Shown piece after piece: positions 27,866 through 37,814 of a stretch of DNA of 64,000 nucleotides. Location of the stretch: contig CM043964.1 in NCBI GenBank assembly GCA_014529385.2, forward strand, positions 136,902,529-136,966,528, in the 5' to 3' direction. The position numbers and the translations under genes are program-made. The DNA is from Adiantum capillus-veneris (lineage: Eukaryota; Streptophyta; Polypodiopsida; Polypodiales; Pteridaceae). Numbering within the stretch: the stretch's first letter is position 1; each line of letters opens with the position of its first letter. A model generated the notes under the pieces. It saw nothing but the letters and a program-made list of their open reading frames with translations. It did not search any database and had not been told where the DNA came from.

Positions 27866-28044
27866 TAACCTATGTTTGCACTCAAGGACACTAGAAAAGG
27901 TGAGATCAACTCAAAAGTTAAGTTTTCAAGCACACTATCACCTCCTTCAGCTCTACCTAATAGTTCCCCACACCAAAAGGCCCAATTACATTGGACAGTT
28001 GAAAAATCTAGTTTAATGTTGCATAAACACTTGGTTTCACTATA

Positions 28045-28215
28045 TGTTACTTTTTTGGTATCCTATATGGTAAACAAAGCTAGAAAGTGCTAAACAAATG
28101 GTGGCCACAAGAGCGCGCAAATAGGTCATCCAAACCTGATGGATAGGCCATTTGCACGCCCTTGTGGCCACCATTTTTTTTGCACTTTCTAGGCTTGTCT
28201 GCCCCATAAGATACA
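28045..28215. mobile_element. Palindromic MITE, copy 2 (~85-bp arms)
   Basis: The left arm (ggtatcctatatgg, ctagaaagtgc, ggtggccacaagagcgcgca) and the right arm (reverse complement with gtatcttatgggg, ctagaaagtgc, ggtggccacaagggcgtgca) pair over about 85 bp around a short loop. It is a complete version of the element at 27,735-27,865. Confidence 0.8.
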
Positions 28216-28383
28216 CAAAAAGTTAATATTTGATTTATATTTAACTCTTCATGTTCATAAGCAATAAACTCAAAATATATGAATAATAGACACAGTAGAC
28301 ACAAATGTTAATCATTTTGTCATTGCGAAGTCATGTCATTACAAAGATAAGGGTGTGCAATACAAAAAGAGGGGTAACTTCGG

Positions 28384-29284
28384 CTAATGCTCAAAGTCCC
28401 ATTGCAATCGACGTGCAAACTGCATATCTTTTGGTTGTATTGTCACTCGCTTTGCATGAATGGCGCATAGGTTGGTATCTTCCAACACCAAAATGATGTG
28501 TGTGGGCCTCTGCAGCTTCTTGAATAGCCTCTAGCGCTATTGCTTGTATTCTATACAAACTTCCATAGCTTTGAAGCACCTCCTTCACTGTGCAAGCAAA
28601 GAGGGCACGTCAAATTAAAAGCTCTGTAGTTTTTTGGTAGTGCCGGATTTTTGCAAATGCCCTTGCTACTTTCCGGTGCCGCTGAGGTTGTCTTGGGGAC
28701 ACTTGCACATTTGCTGGCTCGCGGCGTTTAGGCTTCTTGAAAAAGTTTGACTTGCACCTGTTTACATGCTTAGGGGCTGGATCTGTAGCCTCTTCTACTT
28801 CATCCTCTTCCCTTGGCTCCTGAAATTGTGATATGGGGAGAGCTCCCTGGCCTCGAGGCAGTGTCTTCCCTCCAACAGGCACCCGGTGTGTGCGTGGTAT
28901 AGCAGCTCACTGTCATGGTGGCTCTGTCTCTGATTCAGTGTCTGTATGGACCACCCAAGTACTAGATGGTCTTGGTTGTGATTTGTGATGCGGCAGCTCC
29001 TCCCTATCGATCTCTGGTGTTTGTTGAGCCTCTTCTTCTCTCCAGTGTTGGGCGTGTTGCTTCATTCTTCATCTAGGTGTTTCTTTTTGTAGATGTAAAG
29101 ATTCTTCAGTCCTCGATGGCTCTTGTACCCTACTACCATGCCCACTGCTAGAAGAGTGCCTGGAACAGCCAGGTGTTCGTGGCCGTTTTCTTGTGCCTTT
29201 AAGCCATGCCGGCTTCTCACATCCTTGGAGGGTGTTTTTGTTGGCAGGCGGATGCTCTTTTGTGGTTTGTTTGGTGCGTGCCAT
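28384..29284 (-). pseudogene. Histone H3-like (possibly CENH3-like) gene with long N-terminal tail, broken
   Basis: From an ATG at 29,284 one frame encodes MARTKQT, the canonical H3 start, then a basic, divergent tail of about 190 residues, far longer than the ~40 of ordinary H3. The histone fold follows: KIRHYQKTTELLI (alphaN), alpha1, [14 protein letters not shown] (alpha2), and, one frame over, [20 protein letters not shown] and ARRL to a TAG at 28,384. The fold aligns with H3 without gaps. Four in-frame stops, all TGA (29,069, 28,913, 28,907, 28,610), and a 4-bp CA expansion (TG repeat at 28,496-28,505) break it. It is intronless as seen. A long tail and divergent fold suit a CENH3-type variant, but the loop 1 insertion usual in CENH3 is not seen. 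It converges on gene X. Confidence 0.85.
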
Positions 29285-29471
29285 TTGGTATGGTAAGAGC
29301 TCACATGTGCTTAAGAAATGAGTGGTTTATGAGAGCATGCAATATTTATAAGGGCCCATTTGAAAAGGACCATGTTCACACTAATTTTGGAAAAAAACTA
29401 TTATTTTTTAAATGAACATGTCGCTAAGAGTTGGATCCCGTGTTCACGTGTAGTCACTCGTGCAAAATCCA

Positions 29472-29849
29472 CTATGATCCTTGTCGCACTATGCATTGGC
29501 GCCATGCAGCATGCTTGGTGGGGCCTTGCGACATTTTCCACTTGTTGATATGCTCTTGACAGCTCCATTTCCGCACTTCAATAGCAATCTTGGATTGTCG
29601 CGCACGCTCCGTTGTGAGCTTACGAGCAAATGTTGTGCGAAAAAACCAGTTGAGCATCTTTCCTCCAAATAATTGGATTGCACCATTCCACCACCATGTC
29701 GAGTATTTTTGAACTACACCCCCTTGCTCTCTATAATGGGACTTCTCCATGCCTTGAGTGCTAAAAATTTCAAGCGATCCATACTTGTGCATAAAAATTG
29801 CACCATGCACAAACAAGATATGTTGTTCACATGAGTAAACGATCCACAT
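29472..29849 (-). pseudogene. Transposase C-terminal fragment (copy 1)
   Basis: A 125-codon frame contains HKYGSLEIFSTQGMEKSHY. It resembles, from memory, the C-terminal YG.L..FS.QG.EK block of a poorly described eukaryotic DDE transposase class whose other blocks (GDLK, PC.YC, TLH.RLRI, TIHYM) are in the + strand gene at 31,175-33,483. That gene stops before this block, so the two copies hold complementary parts. It lies directly upstream of the H3-like gene on the same strand. The N-terminal part is missing: upstream sequence to 30,240 is degenerate repeat. Confidence 0.5.
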
Positions 29850-30240
29850 TATTTAATGAAAACAATCCCTTATAATAAGTTCACCACATAACATAAACAA
29901 ACATGGCCACTGGCCCTACATCTAATTAAACCCGGACGTAGCCATAAACCTGTAAACATAAATAAACCCAGACATAGCCATAAACCTGTGTGTATACATA
30001 AACATGGCCACTTCCCACATACATCTAGCTAAACCCAAACATAGTCCTGAACCTGCACATAGCCGTAAACATAGACAAAACATGGATCTCGGATGATGTA
30101 GCCATAAACAAGCCCACATAAACATAGTTACTAGCCAATGATTTACTTTCTTTTGAACATTGCACTAGAAACATCAACATCGACCTGAGGACATAGACCA
30201 TAAACGTGGAACATAACATTGCACCATAAAACTCGTCGTA
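29850..30240. repeat. Degenerate short tandem repeat array
   Basis: Words such as catagccataaacctg, acataaacatggcca and taaacccagacatag recur irregularly through about 350 bp. Frames crossing it are repetitive and not gene-like. It lies at the junction between the two inverted transposon copies. Confidence 0.6.
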
Positions 30241-30793
30241 CATTAGGAAGGGAATGGGGTATAGGGGGGCCTCTTTTATTTGGCAGTTTAAGGAAATGCT
30301 TAAAGCTTAAACCAAATTTGACCAAGCCTAAAAGAGAGGGCAAAAAGGCCTATGCTGAGATTTTTAAAACTACCATTTCTATATTTTGTATTTTGAAAAT
30401 AGGCTATTTTAACCCAAAAGAGAGGTGGGTAATTGAATTTTAAAATGGCTTTTCTCCATCTCTCTCCTCTCTCTCTCTAACATATAAAACACTCTCTCTC
30501 ACTTAATTCTCATTAAAAGAAGCACTTTTCAGCTCTCCCCCTGCCAAAAAAGCAGATTTTACATATTCTCTCACTGCATTCTCTCTCTAAAACGTGAGCC
30601 AACTCTTTCTCTTTCCCCCCCTTTTCTCTCTTGTCACTTCCACCTCCCAATCATCAAGAGGACATTCTATGTTGCCTACATCTGACAGAAAGTGCAGATC
30701 CTCCAAGGTTGTAGATCTACTCTCTCTCCCACTCTCTTCCTTTATGTCTTTCTCTCTCTCTCTCTCTCTCCTACTCCCTCCCTCCCTCTCCCT

Positions 30794-30838
<45 letters not shown>

Positions 30839-31174
30839 GCTTCTCCCACTCCAGCTTCAGGTGAGAGCAATGGAGAACTCCATTACCTCTGTGTGCATTT
30901 CTCTCTCTAAAGCTCTCATGATCAACATTTTGAATTCAAAGGAGATTGGCGGCTAAACTCCCTCTCTTTCTTCCATCCACAACATAATCCTTTTCTACTA
31001 TATCTGAGTACCTTCCACTTTTTCCCTCCATAGTCAGCTTTCCTTGCTTGCAACAGTCACTATTACACATTCTCTCTCTATTTTGCTTGACTAGCTAACA
31101 AACACGTCATTCAATTGCCCTCCACTGCAATACATTACTAATATAACAAAACGATATCCATTAAACACTGATTT
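30241..31174. other. CT-rich leader or promoter-like DNA upstream of the transposase
   Basis: No gene is recognised. It contains scattered TCTCTC tracts, a TATA-like acatataaaaca at about 30,480-30,491, and a CT/C microsatellite at 30,750-30,838. Plant promoters and leaders often carry such CT tracts, but no start site can be fixed. Confidence 0.35.
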
Positions 31175-33483
31175 GGAGCAGGAGTACGCTATCGTGCGAC
31201 TTGGCACATCGAATCCCAATGCTGCAGATCAGCTACAAAGCATTGGGTGCAAGGCAATCAACTTATGGGTTGATGGCCACATTTACCAGGTGATCCAATG
31301 ACTAATGCACCACTACCCTTTCGTAATGTCATTGAGCTTTTGTGTTCTATTGGAGATGGAAGAGACAGATTGTTTGGCTACTGCTGGAGATTTTATTCAG
31401 CTTTTGTCAATGAAAGGGTAGCAAGTAAACATCTCTTCGCTACCTATTCATCATTGCAAGAGAAGTCTATGAAAGATCTACAGTAAGTTAGAGAGGAAGC
31501 CAACAAGAAGATGAAGCAATTGAACGATGAGATGGCGAATCTCAATGAAAAAGTACAGCAACAAGAAAAGAGCAGGAGCATCGACTAGACAATTATGTTT
31601 AACTACAACATACTTCACGGAATATGCATCGGTGAATCGATCATCTCACACACATTCCCCTCGGCTACCACATTCGTAAGCGCAAGAGACAAGCGATGTC
31701 CTTGCTATCCTCAAGTGGTGGAGCTCAAAAGAAACGTGTCCGTCAAACTCGGTAAGAATACTAATGCAAGATTCTGATTTCCTACATGTTCTGGAGGTTG
31801 GTGTAACGGTAATTCAATATGCAGAAACTTGGCTCGAATGATGATGAAATCGATCCTAATGCTCAAACAACCGGACCTGCTCTGCTACAGCATATCATCA
31901 AGCCAAAGGAATTGGTTGAGCTACTAGATGATCCATCCAATGCTAGCATTGCTAATGTTTTGTGGCAGAAGTATTTCAGTGAGCTAAAGAGCATTGTGTC
32001 GTTTCAAGAGATGATGGAGGTGTGTGACAGTGCAGGAATACGTTTCAAGTCCTATGAAGCTTTGTATAGAAGTGTTACACTCGGTCATCAGACATAAGGT
32101 TTGTTTTGATTTTTTCCAACGCCTTACAGTGTCAGTGTTGCAAAAAAGTGTGCTAATAATGATGTTTTAAGCTTGTTGGGCGGATTTCAGTATGTAGAGT
32201 ATGACATGCCATTAGAAGACAAAAAAATCTTTTGCTACAACGAGTTCAACAATTTGTATGTTGACTTGTTGAAGCTCCAAGAGTAAATGATAAGATTTTA
32301 TGGGTTGACACAAGAAGAGTGTGATGGGAAAGTGATATATGTTATGAAGCTTGATGAGTGCCAAGTTGTTAAAGGTCAATGGCTCGAAAGGGTAAGTTTT
32401 ATGTTGATGAGCAAGGCCTTGATGGGCGTCGATGTGAAGCTAAATGCCAATGAGAAGGGAAACACTTGTTTAGGTGTTCAGTTAGAGAAAAATATTTGGT
32501 GGCTGGCAGCTTTTCATCTCCCACATGAGACACATGAGACTCTAAAATGGTATTTCAATCACACCGCAACGTTTATGTCATTCGACAACAGCAAGAAGGA
32601 CAAAGATTACATGTTTCAGATCTTGGAACGTTCCAAGTTGAGTGGCATTTTGCAGGAGACTTGAAAACACTCAAGTGTATGTTAGGGCGCAAGCAAGGTG
32701 CAATGACCCTCTTTCCATGCATTTATTGCTACCACAGTAAAGTCTCAATGGGAACTGAGGGCAAGGGTGCAAAGGCAAGCAAGTCGAAAGGTGGTAAGGG
32801 TAAGGGAGGCAAAGTTACAGTCAATTGTGCAAAAGGTGTACCCACTACACAAGCAGTGGGTAAAGCACTACAACAATGGTTTCAAGGTATCCTCAGTTGT
32901 GACCAGCAAGTACCCCCTAATCGAAACATGGATGATCCAAATTGGGATCCTATTCTTCCAATACCACTGATAAATGTGCATGTGTGCACCCTTCATGTCC
33001 GTCTAAGAATTCTTGATAAGTTGCTTATGCTCCATATTTATTACGCTTGGAATATGGAGCCTACAGAAAGAAGAGAAGAGTGTATACGAGAACTCGAATC
33101 TATTCTATCGAGCATTGGTCTACATGGGGGTGCAGTTGAGCTATCAAAGGACAAGAAGGCGTCTGGAAGTACACAAGATCGCCCTAATAAAGTATGTATG
33201 GGTGGTAGTAAAGCTAGGCATTTGCTTTCAAACTATTCTGACTCCCAAAGTCCCATGAGTTTCAGTTGTGGAAAAAGGTGTGTGACATTACCACCTACAA
33301 AGGTAATGAAGTGGCCTAGGAATTAAGCGTGCTCGTCTGTGGCAGTCTATTGATGATATTTTTTGTCTTCTCGAAAAGGCAAAGCTAACCAATGATAAGA
33401 TATCCACCCTAAAGTTTGTAATCAATAGTTTTACAGCACAAATGGTGGATGCTTGGGGGGAGACATGCACAATACATTACATG
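31175..33483 (+). pseudogene. DDE-type transposase (copy 2), N-terminal and catalytic part, broken
   Basis: Pieces in several frames can be ordered: an N-terminal part with a likely coiled coil (31,298-31,750), a middle part (31,819-32,097), a block with the likely first catalytic Asp in MKLDECQ (Asp codon 32,353-32,355), then after a frameshift near 32,635 FAGDLKTLKCMLG (second Asp, 32,658-32,660), PCIYC, and TLHVRLRILDKLL. The frame containing [11 protein letters not shown] closes it near 33,483. Small introns are likely, for example gtaaga at 31,752 to tgcag ending 31,824, but phases do not all match. I know this pattern from uncharacterised transposase-like proteins of diverse eukaryotes but cannot name the family securely. 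Metal-dependent DNA cutting is the expected role. Confidence 0.6.
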
Positions 33484-33783
33484 GTTTCAAAAATTGCTCA
33501 GAGAGCAAAACAATGTGCGAAAAAGAAAAAGGACAAGCTCACACCTGAAGAGAAACAAGCCCAAGAAGAGAGGAGAAAAAAGTACAAAAATGACCCTCCT
33601 CAATGGGCCAGACAAGCGGCTCCTCCACCACCACCACCAGCGCAGAAGAAACAGCGATGGAAGCCTCGCACAGTTGCTCTACGTGAGATCCAAAAATATC
33701 AAAAGAGCACCGAGCCAATAATACCAAAGGCAGCTTTCTCTCGGGTGGTAAGAGAAATAATGGACGAATATTCAGATTTGTAA
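33484..33783 (+). pseudogene. Histone H3-like segment (copy 2): tail and alphaN-alpha1 only, joined to the transposase frame
   Basis: In the same frame as the transposase end comes a lysine-rich stretch, a proline run (APPPPPPA), then [20 protein letters not shown] and [17 protein letters not shown], ending at TAA 33,781-33,783. The match to the start of the H3 histone fold is strong: TVALREI and KYQKSTE are near-identical to H3. The rest of the fold (alpha2, alpha3, C-terminus) is absent; the next recognisable sequence is a MITE from 33,895. Either a deletion fused transposase and H3 or this is a truncated exon, since a GT follows at 33,780. The Pro in IIPK resembles some CENH3 proteins more than canonical H3. 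It sits opposite gene X, as in copy 1. Confidence 0.8.
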
Positions 33784-33894
33784 TCTTTCCATATAATATG
33801 AACGAGTCGATTTTCTGCCATTCGGTGTAAATCTAATAGTTAATTGTGTACTTTCTATTGTTGAAGTATTTGAATTAATCAAGTTGTTAGATTT

Positions 33895-34222
33895 TGCCTC
33901 CTCAACCATCCAAGCACCCGTCTGATGTGGGACATCTACCGGTGAATATTTTGCGAAACAGAGCCGTTTCGGGTGCGTACGAAGAGCATGGGACCACCAA
34001 AATACATGCCGATGACCAACAATGCCAAACGGGCCAAAAAAGGTCTTGTGCACCACGGTATACATGGGGGGACTTTTTTTGACCCATTCGGCGTCGCTGA
34101 TCATCGGCGTGCATTTTGGTGGTCCCACGACCTTCGTACGCACCCGAAACGGCTCCGTTTCGCAAAATATTCATCGGTAGGCTTCCCACATCAGGCGGGA
34201 GCTTGGATGATCGAGGAGGTAT
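33895..34222. mobile_element. Fold-back MITE with ~155-bp arms
   Basis: The left half (33,897-34,054) and right half (34,064-34,220) are inverted copies with few mismatches. Examples are gaatattttgcgaaac, gagccgtttcgggtgcgtac and gggaccaccaaaat, each facing its complement. The loop is only about 10 bp. It lies between the 3' ends of the H3-like segment and gene X of copy 2 and may have replaced the rest of the H3 gene. Confidence 0.9.
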
Positions 34223-34337
34223 GGACGCGTTGGAAAAAAATATTTATTGGCCAATATGTGCAATAGAAAAAAAAAGTACGAGAAGTGACAAAAAAATACA
34301 AAAGACAAAATTATTGTATATTGCTCTGGATATTACA

Positions 34338-35847
34338 TCATGGCTGGTTGGTTTTGTTGTAGATTATGTCTTTTGGTATAGGGCGAATGGTAGACTTGAC
34401 ACCAAAGGTTTTGACAATATTCTCTGGGTTTGTCACCCCTAGACCTAGGCTTAAGGCACAATGGGAGAGGACTGACCCAGGGTGCTTTCTTGTAAAGGCA
34501 TACAATGCCACCTCTCGGTCCACCAAGATACACTCGTGAGCATTAAGGGTAAGGGAATCTTCAGCAAGGATGGCACTTAATGCCTTTCACTTAAGCAGCT
34601 CCGCAGAACCATGCTTGGAGAAGTCTATGTGAGCAATTCGAAGAATAGATGGCCCTAGATGGCCAAGGTAGTGCCACAGGGAGCTATCTCTACCCATAGG
34701 AACGTTGTGTGAACCTCCAGTACTGATTGCAAACTTATCAACGTGGTATGCGGTCTGCAAAACATTTTAAACAAGTTCAACACTTGCTATAGGATACAAT
34801 AAACTATCGATAAAGTTAAAAAGTGGTTACCTCAGTTTTCTCATCCATCTCTTCAAGAGTTTTCCTTGTAAGGTCGATGCTAGAGCAATCTTCTCCACCC
34901 ATAATGATCAGCAATTTGTGTGATAGAAAAGCGCTTTCCGGGATGCTTTCATAAATTGAGGCACATGATTTTATTTCCATAAGTGTATTTGCCACGGTTT
35001 GTACCAAATTCTGTTCGTTTTCACTAGGGAGGAATGAGAGGCTTGGTGGGAGACCTTGGTCTTCAAAGTCAATTTGAAAGTTGGCCTTCTCTTGCTTTCC
35101 ACTAGGATCTTTCATGCCCGCATAGATAGCGAGCACTGAGAGCGACTCATCTTCTCTGAGTCCTAGTGTCGTTGCAATGTCATCAAGGAACAAGAAGTGA
35201 CGACCATCCACCATCATTGCATGCAAAGTGAGAATTTGGAGTTCACGAACTTCCTCCAACACCTCGTCTCCCTCTATCATCCAATCTTCCTCCCTAGTGG
35301 AGCTAGGATCTTGCAGGAGGACGAGTGTCATAGATGCTTCAATGTGCTCATCAAGCTCTTCAATAAATTCATTTGATTCCTCCACAATGGTTACAGGAGG
35401 TTTCTGGTTGACCTTTTCCTTTGATTTTCCCTTCTCCATGCCCTCAAGCACAAGCAAGACCAGAACCATGTCCCAACAGATGAGTTGGGTGCCTATGCAC
35501 CCCATGCTCAAGTCTATGAGGTCATCCTCATCCTCTGTCCTGTAGTCCCACTCAGTAAGCCCTTTTATAAACCTCAACAAGCGATAACAAAAGTTTTTGT
35601 CGGCTGTATAGAGGTGTTTGAGAAAATCCACTAGCAACCATGCCATGTTGGATCCTTGGAAGACTATTGCATATTCTTCCATGTGCTCCATCATGTAGTC
35701 AAGAAAGCTTTGGAATCCCTCTACATGAAGGTTAGCAGTGGCATGCATGTTGATCGTCCCCTCAAACACACTGACTAGTTCATGTGCACCATCTGCAAGT
35801 CCTATCTTGTGTAGTTGTGTGAGAAGTGCATCAGAAGATGTTGCCAT
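34338..35847 (-). pseudogene. Gene X (copy 2), unrecognised protein, two exons, one stop
   Basis: Exon 1 runs from the ATG at 35,847 to 34,831 (339 codons, fully open). A phase-0 intron of 76 bp (34,830-34,755; GTAACC to TTTTGCAG on the minus strand) leads to exon 2 of 139 codons ending at TGA 34,340-34,338, with one in-frame TGA at 34,589-34,587. The protein starts MATSSDALLTQLHKI, has an acidic middle with EEL and EED runs, and ends with a conserved block HECILVDREVALYAF and VTNPENIVKTF. The last matches TDPKAIVQSL in copy 1. It has no membrane segments and no known domain. With one nonsense codon only, this is the best preserved gene of the two copies; the start is chosen as the first ATG with a long following frame. 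Confidence 0.65.
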
Positions 35848-36247
35848 GGGTCTGTTCGCGAAGAAGATGGGAAGAGAGCTGAAAGCTTGTGTTTTGTGAA
35901 TGTGAGAAATGAAGTTTAAAACCTAGAAAGTCACTTTTATACTCAATGTCACTTTTTAAAAGCACTTAAAATTAACGTTAAATTAACTTAATAATATAAT
36001 TATAAACAAAATCATGCGACAAGCATTGAAAGATACCAACATTGAAAGTATTCACGCTCCAAATTTTTAAAAAAAACATATTTCAAACAAAATCTTGAAC
36101 AAATTAAAAATGAAAAAGAGATTCAAAATGCCATATGTATTAATCGGAGCGCAACCGCTTTAGTTACAAGCTTTTACATTGATACATCGTGGAAAAGCAA
36201 TGTTTTGACACAGAAAGATCTTCTCTTTTTTGGAACAAGCAACCTTT

Positions 36248-36799
36248 TCATTGATTACAAAAACGTATTGATTGGGCAAGGGTATATCTAAGATTAAGAT
36301 ACTCGCAAAGGTGGCTAAGATTCCAATCATTATTCACCAAGATGTCGTGCACTGCACTATCATGGAGGCATATTTGCAGATCAATTGATTCTCTAGGAGC
36401 AACATCAGAGTCTAGTGCCTCCCATTCTCCCTTCGTCAACTTCCATCTTCTGTAGGGAAAGACAATTGACAAGCTTTGCTTCGCAATATGGTATCTGCAC
36501 GCCACATTCTAAGCAACTACAGAGCACTTGATTGTATCTCCCTGGTGGTTAACCACCTTAGTCTCCCATCCAACTGCAAGGAAACCATTGATCGCACTTC
36601 CCCCTTTTCAAGTCCACATTGTTGGTGTCCTGTGAACACTCTGCAGTCGAAAGATAAACATAAACACATGAAAGGACATAAACCAAGTTAGGGAAGCTTT
36701 ATGGGAACCATAGGTGCACTTCATTGTTGAAAGCACATCCACCTCGATTCTCCTTTTGGTTGTTGTGATTAAGGCACTATTAGGCTTAGTCCATTCCAT
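36248..36799 (-). pseudogene. Gene Y (copy 2), partial and broken
   Basis: Two frames on the minus strand (36,799-36,608 and about 36,600-36,248) align without gaps with the C-terminal two thirds of gene Y copy 1. Shared signatures are MEW..P, K.....DV, L.W....H.F..IF, then H.GD, SL.I.F.Y.RW, W..L, and ID against FD followed by VN. A frameshift near 36,605 and a TAG near 36,519 interrupt it. A Trp codon here corresponds to a TGA in copy 1. The N-terminal part was not found upstream of 36,800. It precedes gene X on the same strand, as in copy 1. Confidence 0.55.
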
Positions 36800-37494
36800 A
36801 AAGCTACATCGAGCCGTGTTGACTCAGGTTTTAAAGTTGTAAATTATTTTAAGTGATTCTCTCGTGTGTCATGTTGGATTCTCGTCTTTGGGGGTCCAAG
36901 ATTGTGACAAGGGTAACCTAAGGGATCCCCACGTGTAGTTTGGGTAACTCTTTGATCTTACCCATGTCCCCCTCCACTAACTACACCTCGAAGGGGTGTA
37001 ACTAGATTTTATATGTGAGTTGCTCCATCGCTCGTCAAAACTGGTTTCTCTTATAAGTTCAAAGCCCCCCCCCCCCAAAAAAAAAAAAAACAAACAAACA
37101 AACAAACAAACATGACCTCTAAGGTGTAGTTACGAGGCAATTAGGGAGGCACCCACATGAGGAGTAATTGTTTTCAAATTACCCCCTCCACCCTTCACCA
37201 AAGAGATGCAGCTATATTTGCAAAAGTGTTACCCCCCTTTCATCTCTGTGCATGAATGAACGTTCCATCAAATGTCTTGTCCGTCAAGTCTTATCTCTTA
37301 CCCCCTACCATGTGAAGAGCACCTTAAATATACAAATGTTACCCCTCAAGGCTCAACTCTCTGGCCTATGTATATCTATTTAACATAATATGGCAGAGGG
37401 GGGTGCCTTTTACACGTGGCAATCTGCAAGATGAAGGCTAAATGCCAAAAGTGAGAGAAGCTCATGTGCACGCGATAAAGAGGGGGAGCGAAGG

Positions 37495-37553
<59 letters not shown>

Positions 37554-37810
37554 CCGCCTTCAACGGCCGGCCGTACTCGTATAAGAAAATGGCAAATTGG
37601 ACCTCTTTGGTGTGAAGCTAGAGGGGGAGGCTCAGAAGTAAAGAGCACAGGGTCTTTAATGAAGACCTGCCTTTTTCAAGCATCTTTAGGCGATCAATTG
37701 ACCACATAGAAACAAGGGCCGTTTCCTTCAATGCTCAATATTCATTCGGTGGGTCTGAGATAATTTGTTCCTACATCATTTTACCTTGTATATAGTTGAA
37801 ATGACTATGG
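36800..37810. other. Non-coding stretch with poly-C/poly-A and a (GA)n microsatellite
   Basis: No gene is recognised. A C run, A run and (ACAA)n tract lies at about 37,066-37,110, and about 55 bp of GA repeat at 37,497-37,553. Confidence 0.5.
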
Positions 37811-37814
37811 GATC

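Larger units (their letters stand above)
27439..28383. other. Spacer between gene X and H3-like gene, holding two small palindromic elements
   Basis: Apart from the palindromes annotated separately, this holds AT-rich sequence and no recognisable gene. It is where the 3' ends of the two opposing genes meet, so untranslated regions are expected here. Confidence 0.5.
24274..29849. mobile_element. Inferred multigene DNA transposon, copy 1 (Y, X, H3-like, transposase C-terminus)
   Basis: The gene content and order (Y+, X+, opposing H3-like-, opposing transposase fragment-) mirror those of copy 2 at 31,175-36,799 in inverted orientation. Y and X are clearly homologous between copies. The transposase fragment here contains the C-terminal motif set missing from the copy 2 transposase. 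Terminal inverted repeats and a target-site duplication were not found by eye, so the limits given are simply the outermost recognised coding parts. That this is one mobile unit is inference from the repeated set. Confidence 0.55.
31175..36799. mobile_element. Inferred multigene DNA transposon, copy 2 (transposase, H3-like, X, Y), inverted to copy 1
   Basis: Order on the + axis: transposase (+), H3-like segment (+), a fold-back MITE, X (-), Y (-). This is the mirror image of copy 1. Gapless by-eye alignments of Y and X, plus the shared X intron, support common origin. The divergence is deep at protein level, so the copies are not a recent duplication. Ends were not identified. Unity as one element is inferred. 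Confidence 0.55.

Noticed and set aside
30240-30300. GGGGCC plus TTTGG motif as a transposon terminus, with a similar motif near 23,617
   Set aside because: The match is short and gapped and no inverted partner or target duplication was found at the other ends.
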